From: Alkaliphilus sp. B6464
GTDB taxonomy: Bacteria; Bacillota; Clostridia; Peptostreptococcales; Natronincolaceae
DNA: 64,000 nt
NCBI RefSeq assembly: GCF_018141165.1
Contig: NZ_CP058557.1
Coordinates: 2,790,001 to 2,854,000, forward strand
Reading direction: 5' to 3'
Positions 20,096 through 28,445 of the stretch are shown here, piece by piece. The first letter of the stretch is position 1; each line of letters starts with the position of its first letter. The position numbers and the translations under genes are program-made. The notes beneath the pieces are model-generated. The model was not told the DNA's origin. It searched no databases and was given only the letters and a program-made list of their open reading frames with translations.

Positions 20096-20791
20096 CTACT
20101 TAGAGTAATCTCTTTCGCCAAATATAGAACTTCCGACTCGTATAAGACTTGCCCCCTCCTCTATAGCAATTTCAAAGTCATTAGACATTCCCATGGATAA
20201 ATATTTCATTTCAACATTTTCTAAACCTATTTCAGAGATTTCTTCCGATAAAGTCTTCAATGCGCTAAAATATTGTCTAGTTTCCTCCTGATTCTCTACA
20301 TGGGGGGCCATTGTCATTAATCCAACAATCTTTACATTATTAAGAGTAACAATTTCCTTCAAAAGTTCCTTTGCACCTTTAACACTTATACCATATTTGC
20401 TTTCTTCACCTGATACATTTACTTGCAGCAAACATTCAACAACACGGTTTATCTCCTTAGCCCTTTTATCAATTTCCTCAGCCAATCTGTAAGAGTCTAA
20501 GGAATGGATAAGGTCTACCTTATCAATAATATATTTAACTTTGTTACGTTGAAGATGTCCAATTAGATGCCACTTTACCACAGGACCAATTGCTTCATAC
20601 TTTCTTACTAACTCCTGTACCTTGTTTTCTCCTACGTGTACGATACCATATTCTATAGCCCTTTTCATAATATCTATATCTACGGTTTTAGTTACAGCTA
20701 TTAACTTAACCTCCTCAGGATTTCGATTGGAAGCAATTGCTGCCCTTTCTACCCTATCTAAGATATCTTCAATATTTTTTTCTAATGTCAA
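20096..20791 (-). CDS. yggS: YggS / PipY pyridoxal-phosphate homeostasis protein
   Basis: A type III fold PLP-binding barrel without known catalytic activity, involved in vitamin B6 and amino-acid balance. The PLP lysine lies in VKLIAVTKTVD, and the family motifs HVGENKVQE, WHLIGHLQRNK, GLMTMAPH and LSMGMSNDFEIAIEEG are all present. Length 231 is normal. The start is TTG at 20789-20791: TAGGAGGGGTTGGA directly precedes it. It begins the yggS-sepF-yggT-ylmH-divIVA run. Confidence 0.94.
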   Translation of the reverse strand: MTLEKNIEDILDRVERAAIASNRNPEEVKLIAVTKTVDIDIMKRAIEYGIVHVGENKVQELVRKYEAIGPVVKWHLIGHLQRNKVKYIIDKVDLIHSLDSYRLAEEIDKRAKEINRVVECLLQVNVSGEESKYGISVKGAKELLKEIVTLNNVKIVGLMTMAPHVENQEETRQYFSALKTLSEEISEIGLENVEMKYLSMGMSNDFEIAIEEGASLIRVGSSIFGERDYSK

Positions 20792-20806
20792 TCCAACCCC
20801 TCCTAG

Positions 20807-22105
20807 TTATCTTACTCTTTGTCCTTCATTAGCTTTATCACCATTCATTACTATTTCATCATAAAGATTAATTGTATTTACCCTCTCGGTCTTTTCAGGA
20901 TTCTCTTTAGACTTAGCTTCAAAATAGCCATGATGAAGTATAGAATATTCTTGATTTGAAGTTTTAATCTTTATTGGTTTAAACTTAGCTATACCATTAA
21001 CATCTACAGTATATACACCTTTTATTCCATCTTTTTCTACTATAGATGAATTAGCAACCATTACCCCTTCATATCGGCTTTGTATAATCTCTACTGTTAA
21101 TGTTCGTATATTATAAAAATCATCTATAAACTCATCTAAATCAAATATTACTATTTTTTTACTCTCTTCTTCAATAATATTACGAATAGTAGCTTTAAGC
21201 TCTTTATTTTTATCTGTAGGCCTTATTCTAACAACCTTGCCTTTTTCTATTGTATCAGCCTGTTTAGCATCCAGTTCTACAATAATACTCCATTTATAAT
21301 TTTCTATAATTCTAATAACCGGAGCATCTTCCTCAAGGTCTTTTGAAGGCAAATTTAATTTAGCATTCTTTAATATTTTTAACTGATCGCTATTAATTTC
21401 GTGTAGTGTTTTGTAGTTTAATAACTCCTCAAATCCATCGCTACCCATGGCAACAAAACCTGGAGAATCACTATAAATTACCTGAATTGAAGAATTTACT
21501 TTATCTTCTAGTTGAACCTTTTGCTGCTCCAATTGACTTATATTTTTTCCTGAAAAGCTCTTTTCACCAACAATAATACTTTTTTTATTTAATAAATCCT
21601 CAAGCTCTTCCTTCATAGAAGTTATTCTATCATATCTTTCATCATTTAAATCTTGTTGAATAGATTTTAATAAAGTTGATATTTGCTGTTCAAGTTTTTG
21701 AATATCGCCTTGAAAAATATTTTTATCGTCCTGTTTTTCTTTAATATTTTGCAATCTAGAGTTAATAGATTCTAAGTCTTTTCTAGATTTATCATCCAAG
21801 CGATCTAAATATACTTCAGCTAGCTTTTCTCCCTTTGCGACCTTTTCTCCTTCTGAAACAAAGTACTTTACATCACCTTTTCCAACACTTGTAAATATTT
21901 TTTCTTCTCTTGCAACATAGCCTATAGCTTCTATATTTTTTTCAATTTTTCCATATTCAGCTGGATATGTACTTTGTGATGATGCTAAAAGTAGAGGTGG
22001 CATTCTGGAAATGAAGTATAGAACAATTATAAGAACAATTATATATGGACCTTTTTTCCTAGCTCTTCTTTTTTTAATTCTCTTCTTTTCTTTAGCCTGA
22101 CTCAA
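20807..22105 (-). CDS. HlyD-like membrane-fusion/adaptor protein in the ylm cluster
   Basis: A basic N-terminus (KEKKRIKKRRARKKG) precedes one membrane segment (IIVLIIVLYFISRM). A biotinyl-lipoyl-like segment (VARE...VSEGEKVAKGEKLAEVYL) follows, then a central coiled coil and a beta-rich C-terminal part, which is the HlyD layout. A lone adaptor without a neighbouring transporter is common next to yggS in clostridia, and its role there is unknown. I place the start at the TTG at 22103-22105, which follows GGTAGGTGA. An ATG at 22118-22120 is possible but has no ribosome site. Confidence 0.78.
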   Translation of the reverse strand: MSQAKEKKRIKKRRARKKGPYIIVLIIVLYFISRMPPLLLASSQSTYPAEYGKIEKNIEAIGYVAREEKIFTSVGKGDVKYFVSEGEKVAKGEKLAEVYLDRLDDKSRKDLESINSRLQNIKEKQDDKNIFQGDIQKLEQQISTLLKSIQQDLNDERYDRITSMKEELEDLLNKKSIIVGEKSFSGKNISQLEQQKVQLEDKVNSSIQVIYSDSPGFVAMGSDGFEELLNYKTLHEINSDQLKILKNAKLNLPSKDLEEDAPVIRIIENYKWSIIVELDAKQADTIEKGKVVRIRPTDKNKELKATIRNIIEEESKKIVIFDLDEFIDDFYNIRTLTVEIIQSRYEGVMVANSSIVEKDGIKGVYTVDVNGIAKFKPIKIKTSNQEYSILHHGYFEAKSKENPEKTERVNTINLYDEIVMNGDKANEGQRVR

Positions 22106-22210
22106 AAAATCACCTACCATCAATATTAAATAATATAATTCTTCATTTTCATAAAAAATCCTTCAAATATCAATATATATTTTATAATTCTTAAGCACTA
22201 AAACAAAAAA

Positions 22211-22227
22211 CCCTTCATAATGAAGGG
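22211..22227 (-). terminator. Terminator downstream of the 126-residue membrane protein gene
   Basis: CCCTTCA pairs with TGAAGGG around TAA. On the minus strand it is followed by TTTTTTGTTTT, an intrinsic terminator. Confidence 0.85.
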
Positions 22228-22240
22228 AAAAATATTATCT

Positions 22241-22264
22241 ACTAAAGAGTTATACCTCTTTAGT
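22241..22264. repeat. Stem-loop between the 126-residue gene and its terminator
   Basis: ACTAAAGAG (22241-22249) pairs perfectly with CTCTTTAGT (22256-22264) around a six-base loop. It lies just upstream of the terminator at 22211, making two tandem hairpins in the 3' region. Confidence 0.6.
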
Positions 22265-22292
22265 TTTAAATTATGCACTTTTATTAAAATTT

Positions 22293-22673
22293 CTAAAACC
22301 TAGTAAAAAATTTCCCATAACGGCTTATAACTTTTAATTTTCTAATAGACTTAATACTCAGTTGCTCAATATCCCTTCCTTTAGTAATAATAGCAATTGT
22401 GTTATTAGATTTATTAGCTCCAAGTACAGTTCCAACAAACTTATTATCGTTTTCAAGCATTATTTTAACTTCATCTCCGACCATAATTTCTGTAGATCCT
22501 AACATAAAATGCTTAATGTCTAAGTCTTCCAGATCTTCTTGGTTTAAGTTTTTATGGTCAAGAAAAACAATATTATTATTCAAGTATACTTTCTCTTTTA
22601 AAATCATAAGTACATAACCACTAAATGCTAAAACAAACATAGTAATAGATATTGATATTAAACTATCTATCAT
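22293..22673 (-). CDS. Small membrane-anchored protein of unknown function
   Basis: About 126 residues: one N-terminal membrane segment (ISISITMFVLAFSGYVLMIL) followed by an approximately 95-residue soluble part rich in beta-strand pattern. The stretch IMVGDEVKIMLENDNKFVGT resembles a small SH3-like or KOW-like barrel. I do not recognise a family. The ATG at 22671-22673 has AGGGAG ten bases upstream; a GTG four codons earlier is less likely. The gene stands alone between the hlyD-like gene and the MBL hydrolase and has its own terminator. Confidence 0.7.
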   Translation of the reverse strand: MIDSLISISITMFVLAFSGYVLMILKEKVYLNNNIVFLDHKNLNQEDLEDLDIKHFMLGSTEIMVGDEVKIMLENDNKFVGTVLGANKSNNTIAIITKGRDIEQLSIKSIRKLKVISRYGKFFTRF

Positions 22674-22751
22674 GCTTTGTCTCACTCCCTAACTATAGCT
22701 AAGCTTCATTTTTATAATATTCGGGATGCGACTTATTAATATTGCATTTTA

Positions 22752-23657
22752 CTATAGAGTCGTATTCATCCAACAAATTTTGTTATTTTCTACTGTTTTA
22801 ATTATACGCTTTTGATTAAATAAATAGTTAACATGAGCTACTATTGCTGTTTTTAATAGAGAATATTGAGTAAGGTTTGTGATTGTTATTTCATAATGTT
22901 TAAAAAGATGGCATTCAATCTCCTCTAATGATTTATAAGTTTTCAAATTTTCTACTATAATATTATTTATATTTTCTAATGTTCTTAAGTTCTCATCTAC
23001 TGCCTTAATAAGTTCCTCCTTATTCATTGGAGAGCAATGGGAAGGAATATAAACTTTGTATTTGCTTTCTCGTAAAAAATTTAATGTTTTAATTTGTTCC
23101 TCTATATTTACATTAAATGGAATTTTATGCTTTGTTAGCAGCATTTCATTAAGAATAGAATCTCCACAGAACAGTACGTTATCTATACCAATACCTATAT
23201 GGTTAATAGCATGACCTAATAATGGCACAACATCTAAAACAACTGAATCAATATTTAGCTTTGTATCAGTTTTATTAATAATATAGTTTACCTTTGAAGG
23301 CTTAGCCATAAGAAACTTACCCGTAAGCTCCTTTAAAGGTGTAGCTCCCGCTGAAAGATATATAGGCTCTAAATATGGATTTTCTATAATTGCTGACTCA
23401 AATTCTGGAGCATAGATTAATACCCCTAATTTGTTTTGCATATAATTGTTACCACCACAATGATCTGCATGGGAATGGGTATTAATAACAGCCTTTACTT
23501 TATAACCTTCACCATCTAAAAGTTTAATTATCTTTTTAGCCACTGTATCTTCAAGGCCACTATCTATTAATATTACGTCTTCGCCGATAACAATATAACC
23601 GATATTACATGAATTTTCAATATATCCTAAATTACTTTTAATATTAATAAGCTCCAT
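22752..23657 (-). CDS. MBL-fold metallo-hydrolase
   Basis: The zinc-binding signature THSHADH is at residues 60-66, with supporting motifs IDSGLEDT, LLGHAINHIGIGI and IPSHCSPM, all of the metallo-beta-lactamase fold. The C-terminal about 70 residues look like a winged-helix extension, as in hydroxyacylglutathione-hydrolase-like clostridial proteins. The substrate is unknown. I chose the ATG at 23655-23657, which follows a purine-rich GATAGGGGTAGGGAA; the longer frame starts without a ribosome site. Length about 301. Confidence 0.88.
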   Translation of the reverse strand: MELINIKSNLGYIENSCNIGYIVIGEDVILIDSGLEDTVAKKIIKLLDGEGYKVKAVINTHSHADHCGGNNYMQNKLGVLIYAPEFESAIIENPYLEPIYLSAGATPLKELTGKFLMAKPSKVNYIINKTDTKLNIDSVVLDVVPLLGHAINHIGIGIDNVLFCGDSILNEMLLTKHKIPFNVNIEEQIKTLNFLRESKYKVYIPSHCSPMNKEELIKAVDENLRTLENINNIIVENLKTYKSLEEIECHLFKHYEITITNLTQYSLLKTAIVAHVNYLFNQKRIIKTVENNKICWMNTTL

Positions 23658-23728
23658 TTCCCTACCCCTATCTTCAGTAAATTTCATTACATACATATTA
23701 TAACATATATTTATAGATGGTTATAGGC

Positions 23729-23745
23729 AAGGGCTTGTAGCCCTT
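23729..23745 (-). terminator. Possible terminator after the DUF4153 gene
   Basis: AAGGGC pairs with GCCCTT around TTGTA, with further outer pairing of TTATAG and CTATAA. It lacks a clear U-tract. Confidence 0.4.
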
Positions 23746-23757
23746 ATCTATAAGTAT

Positions 23758-25527
23758 TTACTTTATTTTTACAAATATATAAAACATAGGTGGATGTATT
23801 GTTGTTTTAGCACCTGAACTTTCCGTACCTGCAATATTATTAAATACATATTGCACTTCCATATATGGAGTATCATCAATATAGGTCATTTCTTCAATAC
23901 TAACTTCATGTTTATCAACATTGCTTCCACGAATTTTTTCATGAATTGTAGATGTGATATCATCTATGTTTCCAGTGTAAATTACATTACCATTTTGTAA
24001 TATTTCTAGTCTTCTATTTGCTTCAGAATAAGATATGGAAATAGTATCCTCTGTATTTTTTGTCTCCATTGCTCTATAAGAAGTGTAGTCTACAAAATAA
24101 TCATAATTTTTAATATTTAAAAATCTACCATCTTCAGCGATGCTATAATTAAAATATTTATCTTTAGATCCTCCCCAGTATTCCTGCTCTAGTTTAAACC
24201 CAAACACATCTTCAGTATGACCTATTTCAAAATCCTCTGGTAAATATTTTAAATCATCTAAATCATGCTTATTTTGAAAATATAAAAGTATAGAGCTAAT
24301 TTCTTCCCTATCAGTTTTATCTATAGCCGATGATGGTTTTATTATTTTATCATTTGAAATCATATTATTTGCCTTTAATATTTTTTCAAACCTCATATTT
24401 TGACTAAACTTAGAAACAGAATAACTACTCAATGGACCTGTAACTACCATTACAGAAATTATTGCTAAGGAAATAGTAAAAACGATATTTTTAGGATTTC
24501 TATTTAAAATATAATACAACATACAACCAGTTACCCATAATCCAGCAACTAATACAAAGTATCTATTTTCGGTTATCCCATAGGCATTTATTCGAATACC
24601 TAACGAAACAAACATCATTATTAATAGTGGTATTAATAATTTTGGAAAAAAAGATGTGAAGGTTTTAACCCATTGGTTTGTATTACGAAGCGGATAGATA
24701 AAAAATATTACAATAGTGCTTATAATAGAAAACCACAGTACAAGATTTGCAAGTATCCCTTGAGGCCATTGGGCCGTTACTAATATTTTTATAAAATATA
24801 CATATAAGATAGCAGAGTATGCTACTATTAATGGCATTACTATATACAGTAAAAGTACCTTTAAAACCTTAGAATATTCTCTTATATTTAGTTTCTGTCC
24901 AAACTCTGGTATGTCAGCCAAGAAAAATGCTGGTGCAAAGATTCCTACGACAATTAGCCAGAGATCGAGATAAATTCTGCCTGAAATATTAGCTGTAAAC
25001 AAGATATTAATTGTAGATATAATTGCAACTAAACCTAAAAACAATATAACTGAATATAGATAGGTTGTAACAAATCTATTAAAAAGTGTAATTACATAAA
25101 GCTCATAATTTTCCTTTTTAAAAAAATATGGTATAAAAGAAAAAGTTAAATATAATGAAATACTAAAGGCGATATATCTAGATACTGATATGTTATTCAC
25201 CTCATTAAGCATAAATATATAATATAAAACGAGTGCTACTATTGTGCTTAAATATACACCTAGTTTTAATCCTTTATTCAGACTTTGCTTTCTTTCAAAA
25301 AATACCTTAATACATAAACATAGTGGAATACCGATAGCTAAAACCATAGCAATACGAGTTAAATCTTCACGAGCATTCATATTTCCATAATCTAAATGAT
25401 TCATGTAGATTAGAGTAATCACTGTGGATGTTGCTAGTAAAATTGTTTCTGGAAACCGATTTATGCTTGTAACCAGCTTGCTAGTTAATAATTGAAAATA
25501 CGAGATCATCTTTTTTATCATATTCAT
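23758..25527 (-). CDS. DUF4153 family polytopic membrane protein
   Basis: About 589 residues with roughly ten to twelve hydrophobic segments in the first 390 residues and a soluble, probably extracytoplasmic C-terminal domain (residues about 395-589). The membrane part resembles DUF4153 proteins of Firmicutes; function unknown. ATG at 25525-25527 follows AAGGGGTGAT; a second ATG two codons later is equally possible. Upstream DNA (25585-25705) contains ATCGAAC and AGTCGAAA, loosely resembling Spo0A boxes, but this is weak. Confidence 0.75.
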   Translation of the reverse strand: MNMIKKMISYFQLLTSKLVTSINRFPETILLATSTVITLIYMNHLDYGNMNAREDLTRIAMVLAIGIPLCLCIKVFFERKQSLNKGLKLGVYLSTIVALVLYYIFMLNEVNNISVSRYIAFSISLYLTFSFIPYFFKKENYELYVITLFNRFVTTYLYSVILFLGLVAIISTINILFTANISGRIYLDLWLIVVGIFAPAFFLADIPEFGQKLNIREYSKVLKVLLLYIVMPLIVAYSAILYVYFIKILVTAQWPQGILANLVLWFSIISTIVIFFIYPLRNTNQWVKTFTSFFPKLLIPLLIMMFVSLGIRINAYGITENRYFVLVAGLWVTGCMLYYILNRNPKNIVFTISLAIISVMVVTGPLSSYSVSKFSQNMRFEKILKANNMISNDKIIKPSSAIDKTDREEISSILLYFQNKHDLDDLKYLPEDFEIGHTEDVFGFKLEQEYWGGSKDKYFNYSIAEDGRFLNIKNYDYFVDYTSYRAMETKNTEDTISISYSEANRRLEILQNGNVIYTGNIDDITSTIHEKIRGSNVDKHEVSIEEMTYIDDTPYMEVQYVFNNIAGTESSGAKTTIHPPMFYIFVKIK

Positions 25528-25705
25528 ATCACCCCTTGTACTTATTTTAATTTTATTGCCATGGAAATAGTGAAATTTCAACATTTTATACTATTCGGTT
25601 TTCTTTTTTTATGTATTTTATCGAACAAAGTCGAAAACCCTACGCCCTTACTTAATTATACCATATCCAAGTTCATCTACCTACTAATTGTAAATGAACT
25701 ATAAA

Positions 25706-26644
25706 TTAATCTATACCAATATTTTCTTCAAATAACAATTTATACGCATCTAAATTTCTTATTGGATTTAGCTCATTGTCATGCTTCATATAATCTATAA
25801 GATCTGGGCTCAAACTAGTAGCTTTAATTAAATCCCGTATACCTTTCTCTAATTTCCCAAAATGATATACATAAAGACATGCTCGGTTATAGTAAAGTAC
25901 GGCTGTATCATTGTTGTATTCTATACCCATAGTAAGTACTTCTACTGAATCCTCATATTCCTCTCTTTCCTTATGGATAATTGCGAGATTTAAAAAACTA
26001 TTAGGAAACCAGGGATTTTTATCTATAGCTTGTTCATAATAGCCCACAGCTCTATCCTTCTCCCCTAATTTATTTAATATAACTCCCATATTAAATAGAG
26101 CTTTAAAATTCTCAGGATTAATTTCCAGCCCTCGGTTTGTCATTTCAAGAGCCTCTTCATTCCGATTTATCTCTTCAAGTATAGATCCTACATTTACATA
26201 AGCCCAAAAATCAAAGGGATTTATTTCTATTACCTTTTTATAATACTTAATAGCCTTATCCTTTTCTCCAAGTTCATCATAAATATTAGCTAGAAAAAAA
26301 TATGCCTTATCATAATATTCATCCATTTCTACAGCCTTCTCATAGTACCTAATAGCCTTGGTAAAGTCTTTTTGGTTGTCATATAGAGTAGCTAAACTAT
26401 AATATCCCCTAGCATCTTCCGGATCTATGTTTAAAACCTTACTATAATATTCTTCAGCCTTTTCATAATCCTCCAGCTCATCATATAAAAGTCCTATATC
26501 TAAAATTAAGTCTATATCTTCATTTCCACCCTCGCAGCCATATGCTTTTTTATAAAACTTTAGTGCTTTTAATAACTGATCCTCTTCTTTAAATTTATTT
26601 CCTATTATTTTATAGTTATCTAACATATATTGATTATCACTCAT
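25706..26644 (-). CDS. Tetratricopeptide-repeat protein
   Basis: About 312 residues made of seven to eight consecutive 34-residue TPR units from residue 10 to 290, with repeated signatures such as AEEYYSKVLNIDPEDARGYY and AIKYYKKVIEINPFDFWAYV. No signal peptide or membrane segment, so it is probably a cytosolic scaffold. TPR proteins mediate protein interactions; the partner is unknown. ATG at 26642-26644 is favoured over the upstream start because GAAGGTTG lies just before it. Confidence 0.9.
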   Translation of the reverse strand: MSDNQYMLDNYKIIGNKFKEEDQLLKALKFYKKAYGCEGGNEDIDLILDIGLLYDELEDYEKAEEYYSKVLNIDPEDARGYYSLATLYDNQKDFTKAIRYYEKAVEMDEYYDKAYFFLANIYDELGEKDKAIKYYKKVIEINPFDFWAYVNVGSILEEINRNEEALEMTNRGLEINPENFKALFNMGVILNKLGEKDRAVGYYEQAIDKNPWFPNSFLNLAIIHKEREEYEDSVEVLTMGIEYNNDTAVLYYNRACLYVYHFGKLEKGIRDLIKATSLSPDLIDYMKHDNELNPIRNLDAYKLLFEENIGID

Positions 26645-26786
26645 AAAACAACCTTCTTTCATAACATCTTATATGTCTATTAATATTTGTATTTGAAATA
26701 GTATTATACCAACACTGAAGTCTAAATACAAAGGTTTTTAAGAAGTGGACTAGAATTTTTATCATTAGAAATACTTGCACTGAAGA

Positions 26787-26826
26787 TTTAAAGCCCTTAG
26801 TCTCAAGGCGACCTAAGGGCTTTAAA
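26787..26826. terminator. Strong hairpin in the DUF2500-TPR gap
   Basis: TTTAAAGCCCTTAG (26787-26800) is perfectly complementary to CTAAGGGCTTTAAA (26813-26826), with a 12-base loop. It reads into ATTATTCTTTTCC on the plus strand but no plus-strand gene precedes it. The rest of 26663-26976 holds no gene that I can support. Confidence 0.6.
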
Positions 26827-26904
26827 ATTATTCTTTTCCTTTTTTAATCCAGGTGGAACAATAATTGCACCCAGTGTACCATTAATTTGTCTAATATAAG
26901 AAAA

Positions 26905-26963
26905 TAATAGGCATTAATCATTTAAAATGACTATTACCTATTACTGAATCTACTCAAATTTGA
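26905..26963 (-). terminator. Probable terminator after the DUF2500 gene
   Basis: TAATAGG and CCTATTA form the outer stem, with an inner TCATTT/AAATGA pairing and interior mismatches. On the minus strand TTTTCTTAT follows. It lies 14 bases past the stop codon. Confidence 0.5.
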
Positions 26964-26976
26964 TTGTTTTATTCGA

Positions 26977-27345
26977 TTATAATGTTATTTTTCTCTCGAA
27001 CTTATGATAGCGTGTTCCTTGAAAAGTTAACTTGCCAATATCTCCCTCTGCTAAAAGACCATACTCCTTTGCAGCAACTCCAAACTCCATTCTATCTCCG
27101 CTTTCTACCTCAAAGGTAACATAATAGCTTGTGGAAGTATGGTGATGATGATGTCCTTCATGATTACTACTATTTCTCGAAGTATGATTACGCTTTGCAA
27201 CTATTTTAGCTTCTACGTTTAAAACTGGTTGTTGATTATTTTCATGCCACTCTTTAACTTCTTTAATTAAAGTAAATATGATAATACCAAATACAAGAAT
27301 AAAAAACAAAGGGAAAATTGAATACATAATGTCAAACATATCCAT
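26977..27345 (-). CDS. DUF2500 family membrane-anchored protein
   Basis: A 122-residue protein with one N-terminal membrane helix (residues about 8-28) and a soluble domain. That domain reads VEAKIVAKRNHT, then a histidine run HEGHHHHH, then YYVTFEVESGDRMEF and ending LTFQGTRYHKFER. This matches DUF2500 (E. coli YhhM-like). The histidine-rich loop could bind metal ions, which is an inference. Function unknown. TAGGAGGTAATT gives a strong ribosome site before the ATG. Confidence 0.85.
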   Translation of the reverse strand: MDMFDIMYSIFPLFFILVFGIIIFTLIKEVKEWHENNQQPVLNVEAKIVAKRNHTSRNSSNHEGHHHHHTSTSYYVTFEVESGDRMEFGVAAKEYGLLAEGDIGKLTFQGTRYHKFERKITL

Positions 27346-27436
27346 AATTACCTCCTAACTAGTCAATCTTAATAGATATTTGTATATTATAATATATTAG
27401 ACAAAACCTTATAGTATCCTTCAAAAAAATAAAAAT

Positions 27437-27462
27437 TCACCTCTAACTTATTTTAGAGGTGA
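27437..27462 (-). terminator. Terminator of the SOS-regulated 24-codon gene
   Basis: TCACCTCTAA pairs perfectly with TTAGAGGTGA around six bases. On the minus strand the stem is followed by ATTTTTATTTTTTTG. It lies 17 bases after the small ORF's stop codon. Confidence 0.9.
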
Positions 27463-27479
27463 TACATCTACAATATATA

Positions 27480-27554
27480 TTACTTTGATTTTTTCCATGC
27501 AGTTAAATATTCTCTTAATTCTTTTACAGTTCCTACAAATACTATTGATTTCAT
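27480..27554 (-). CDS. 24-residue SOS-controlled peptide resembling the FtsZ inhibitor MciZ
   Basis: An ORF of 24 codons and a TAA stop on the minus strand. The peptide reads MKSIVFVGTVKELREYLTAW plus a short basic tail. Its ribosome site AGGAGG lies eight bases before the ATG. A near-consensus promoter and two LexA boxes lie upstream and an intrinsic terminator directly downstream, so it is a complete single-gene transcription unit. From memory, Bacillus subtilis MciZ (40 residues) has GVVLVGKAWEIRAKLKEYGR. A gapless alignment of I4-W20 with VVLVGKAWEIRAKLKEY gives six identities in 17 (V, V, G, E, R, L) and several conservative pairs. MciZ's C-terminal helix is missing. MciZ caps FtsZ filaments. 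A DNA-damage-induced division inhibitor is therefore a reasonable hypothesis, but the peptide is short and the similarity must be tested. Confidence 0.72.
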   Translation of the reverse strand: MKSIVFVGTVKELREYLTAWKKSK

Positions 27555-27570
27555 AAATAATTCCTCCTAT

Positions 27571-27584
27571 CAAACGTATGTTCT
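27571..27584 (-). promoter_or_regulatory. LexA (SOS) box 2
   Basis: Minus strand AGAACATACGTTTG matches the Firmicute LexA consensus CGAACRNRYGTTYG at all but the first base. It overlaps the expected transcription start of the 24-codon gene and is centred 29 bp from box 1. Confidence 0.8.
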
Positions 27585-27591
27585 TGATATC

Positions 27592-27620
27592 ATTATATCC
27601 GAACACACGTTTGTTGTAAA
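27592..27620 (-). promoter_or_regulatory. Strong sigma-A promoter of the 24-codon gene
   Basis: Minus strand TTTACA (27620-27615), a 17-base spacer and a perfect TATAAT (27597-27592). LexA box 1 lies inside the spacer, the classic place for repression. Confidence 0.85.
27600..27613 (+). promoter_or_regulatory. LexA (SOS) box 1, full consensus
   Basis: CGAACACACGTTTG on the plus strand fits every position of CGAACRNRYGTTYG. It lies between the -35 and -10 elements of the promoter for the small gene. Confidence 0.85.
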
Positions 27621-27766
27621 GAGAAAAATTCAATTCAATTATTCAATTCTTGGGTTAAAATATTTACTAAGGAATGGACTGGAATCTGAACTATTTATGG
27701 ACAAAGTTCAGATAAGAATTGAGTTCAAACATACACCAGTCAAATTCATTGATTTATCTCTTTCAT

Positions 27767-28252
27767 TCAAATTGTAAGATAGATGATAGAATTCCCATGT
27801 GTATTGATCATGTTTGCCAAATCGGATAACGCTAGCCATACAGTTGCTGTATTTTCATTCGGATGTATACCAATAGCATGAAATGAATGCAAATCCCTAT
27901 CGAATATGACTTCAACTTTTCGGTTAACATCGTTCAAAATTCCAAAGGGAGTAACAGCGCCTTTCTTCAAACCAAGATAGCTAAACAAATCTTCTTCTGA
28001 TGCAAAGCTAAGAGGGCGTGAGCCAAGCAACATACGTATTTCTTTTAGATTCACTTTTTTGTCTTTTTGTATGACTAACAAATAGTAGTGCTTCTTTTTG
28101 TCGTCACGAAGGAATAAATTTTTTACAATCTCATCCCCATCAGCAATATGAAATGCATCGATTTCTTCAATGGTATTTGCAGGAGGATGCTCTATAATTT
28201 TATAACTTATCTGAAGCTTGCTGAGCATATCTAAAATCTGTTGCTTATTCAT
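27767..28252 (-). CDS. prdX: Prolyl-tRNA editing protein, ProX / PrdX (YbaK-EbsC superfamily)
   Basis: A 161-residue free-standing trans-editing domain that deacylates mischarged tRNA, usually Ala-tRNA(Pro). The conserved lysine is in GDEIVKNLFLRD, and the rest shows KDKKVNLKEIRMLLGSRPLSFAS and the C-terminal GIHPNENTATVWL of the PrdX group. It is divergent from a LysR regulator 193 bases away, which may control it. Base composition and codon choice look slightly less AT-biased than the surrounding core, so acquisition together with the LysR gene is possible. Confidence 0.88.
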   Translation of the reverse strand: MNKQQILDMLSKLQISYKIIEHPPANTIEEIDAFHIADGDEIVKNLFLRDDKKKHYYLLVIQKDKKVNLKEIRMLLGSRPLSFASEEDLFSYLGLKKGAVTPFGILNDVNRKVEVIFDRDLHSFHAIGIHPNENTATVWLALSDLANMINTHGNSIIYLTI

Positions 28253-28445
28253 TTATTTTTCACCTATTTCCTTAATTTTTAAGTTGATATACTATACACT
28301 ATATTTAACATTAAATATTATGCGTTTTTTTCTTGCAACATGAATATATCTCATGTTATTATTATACATAAAGTAATTAGTTTTGTAAAATTCAACTTTT
28401 TAATTAGGTACATGACAATCTTGCATACTGATTTTAGGAGGTACT

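Noticed and set aside
25620-25640. Pair of Spo0A-like boxes before the DUF4153 gene
   Set aside because: Each has mismatches and AT-rich context makes them likely by chance; only mentioned in the gene entry.
27448-27633. 61-codon minus-strand frame across the small SOS gene
   Set aside because: It starts inside the promoter region and has no ribosome site; the overlapping 24-codon frame has the ribosome site and correct promoter distance.
27680-27760. CTGAACT/AGTTCAG hairpin after prdX as terminator
   Set aside because: No U-tract and only seven base pairs; not counted as a feature.
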